Shown piece after piece: positions 63,926 to 64,000 of a stretch of DNA of 64,000 bases (position 1 is the first letter of the stretch; the number at the start of each line of letters is the position of its first letter). The notes beneath the pieces are model-generated. The model was not told where the DNA came from. It searched no databases and worked only from the letters and a program-made list of their open reading frames with translations. The position numbers were made by a program, and so were the translations under genes. This stretch comes from Pedobacter sp. PLR (lineage in GTDB: Bacteria > Bacteroidota > Bacteroidia > Sphingobacteriales > Sphingobacteriaceae), in the NCBI RefSeq assembly GCF_026239675.1, contig NZ_JAPIVQ010000003.1, positions 434,001 to 498,000 of the forward strand, given 5' to 3'.

Positions 63926-64000
63926 ATGAGAATTTATTTAGACAATGCCGCAACAACACCTTTAAACAGAGAAGTATTTTTGGCGATGGAGCCTTATTTC
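63926..64000 (+). CDS. Cysteine desulfurase (5' part; gene continues beyond window)
   Basis: The first 25 residues, MRIYLDNAATTPLNREVFLA and on, are the hallmark opening of NifS/IscS-type PLP enzymes: 'YLDNAATTP' binds the PLP phosphate region. The enzyme takes sulfur from cysteine to form a persulfide for Fe-S clusters or thiolated cofactors. It lies 102 bases after a SAM-I riboswitch, so its expression would fall when SAM is high. This ties it to methionine or sulfur metabolism rather than to constitutive Fe-S assembly. The rest of the gene and its operon are outside the window. Confidence 0.88.
   Translation, partial: MRIYLDNAATTPLNREVFLAMEPYF

Overview
The window looks like a chromosomal segment of a Bacteroidota bacterium, most likely Sphingobacteriaceae and Pedobacter-like. 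This rests on the low GC content, SusC/SusD proteins with an ECF sigma/FecR pair, BACON and S1-type sulfatase proteins, 6-bladed beta-propeller and DUF2625/DUF779/DUF4260 families, lipoprotein signals of the form ..SCKK, and many promoters with the Bacteroidota -7 element TAnnTTTG. No tRNA, rRNA, CRISPR array or insertion sequence was recognised. The genus is inferred, not proven.

Positions 1-9,000 are accessory-looking. They hold the end of an outer-membrane protein, an Ig-like lipoprotein and a 72-residue cysteine-containing peptide with a RiPP-type leader. Next come a MarR/DUF2798 unit divergent from an AraC regulator, with a VOC (catechol dioxygenase-like) gene and a DHA2 efflux pump behind it. 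A frameshifted small gene is followed by a three-helix membrane protein. Scattered among these are three copies of one ~200-nt intergenic element. Each copy has its own TAnnTTTG promoter, a nearly invariant core and its own intrinsic terminator. This unnamed, apparently non-coding RNA family is the most novel-looking feature of the window.

Positions 9,000-27,300 hold mostly single genes: monomeric isocitrate dehydrogenase, an outer-membrane barrel with a beta-propeller partner, TetR with a pentapeptide-repeat protein, an RRM protein, a Crp/Fnr regulator, a VOC protein, an amidohydrolase, a UbiB-family kinase, HdeD-like, YceI and SRPBCC proteins. A ~137-bp imperfect inverted repeat lies at 22,932-23,068.

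Positions 27,500-36,830 form a compact glycan-uptake locus: ECF sigma, FecR anti-sigma, SusC, SusD, BACON lipoprotein and a sulfatase with a C-G-P-S-R maturation site. No glycoside hydrolase or lyase lies in it, which suggests desulfation and uptake of a sulfated glycan cut elsewhere. Then come a urea transporter, an FKBP lipoprotein, a PQQ-type beta-propeller gene broken by two homopolymer frameshifts, a TPR histidine kinase, a Bcr/CflA pump, and a sigma-like/RskA-like pair.

Positions 44,800-64,000 carry a HAD phosphatase, a metallophosphoesterase, another outer-membrane barrel, an aldehyde dehydrogenase/DUF779 pair divergent from an AraC regulator, a parallel beta-helix protein with a C-terminal PDZ, a LysR/YeiH pair, a secreted WrbA-RidA fusion divergent from an AraC regulator, DUF983, a CDP-alcohol phosphatidyltransferase coupled to GtrA, and finally a SAM-I riboswitch with an upstream palindromic operator in front of a cysteine desulfurase cut by the window edge.
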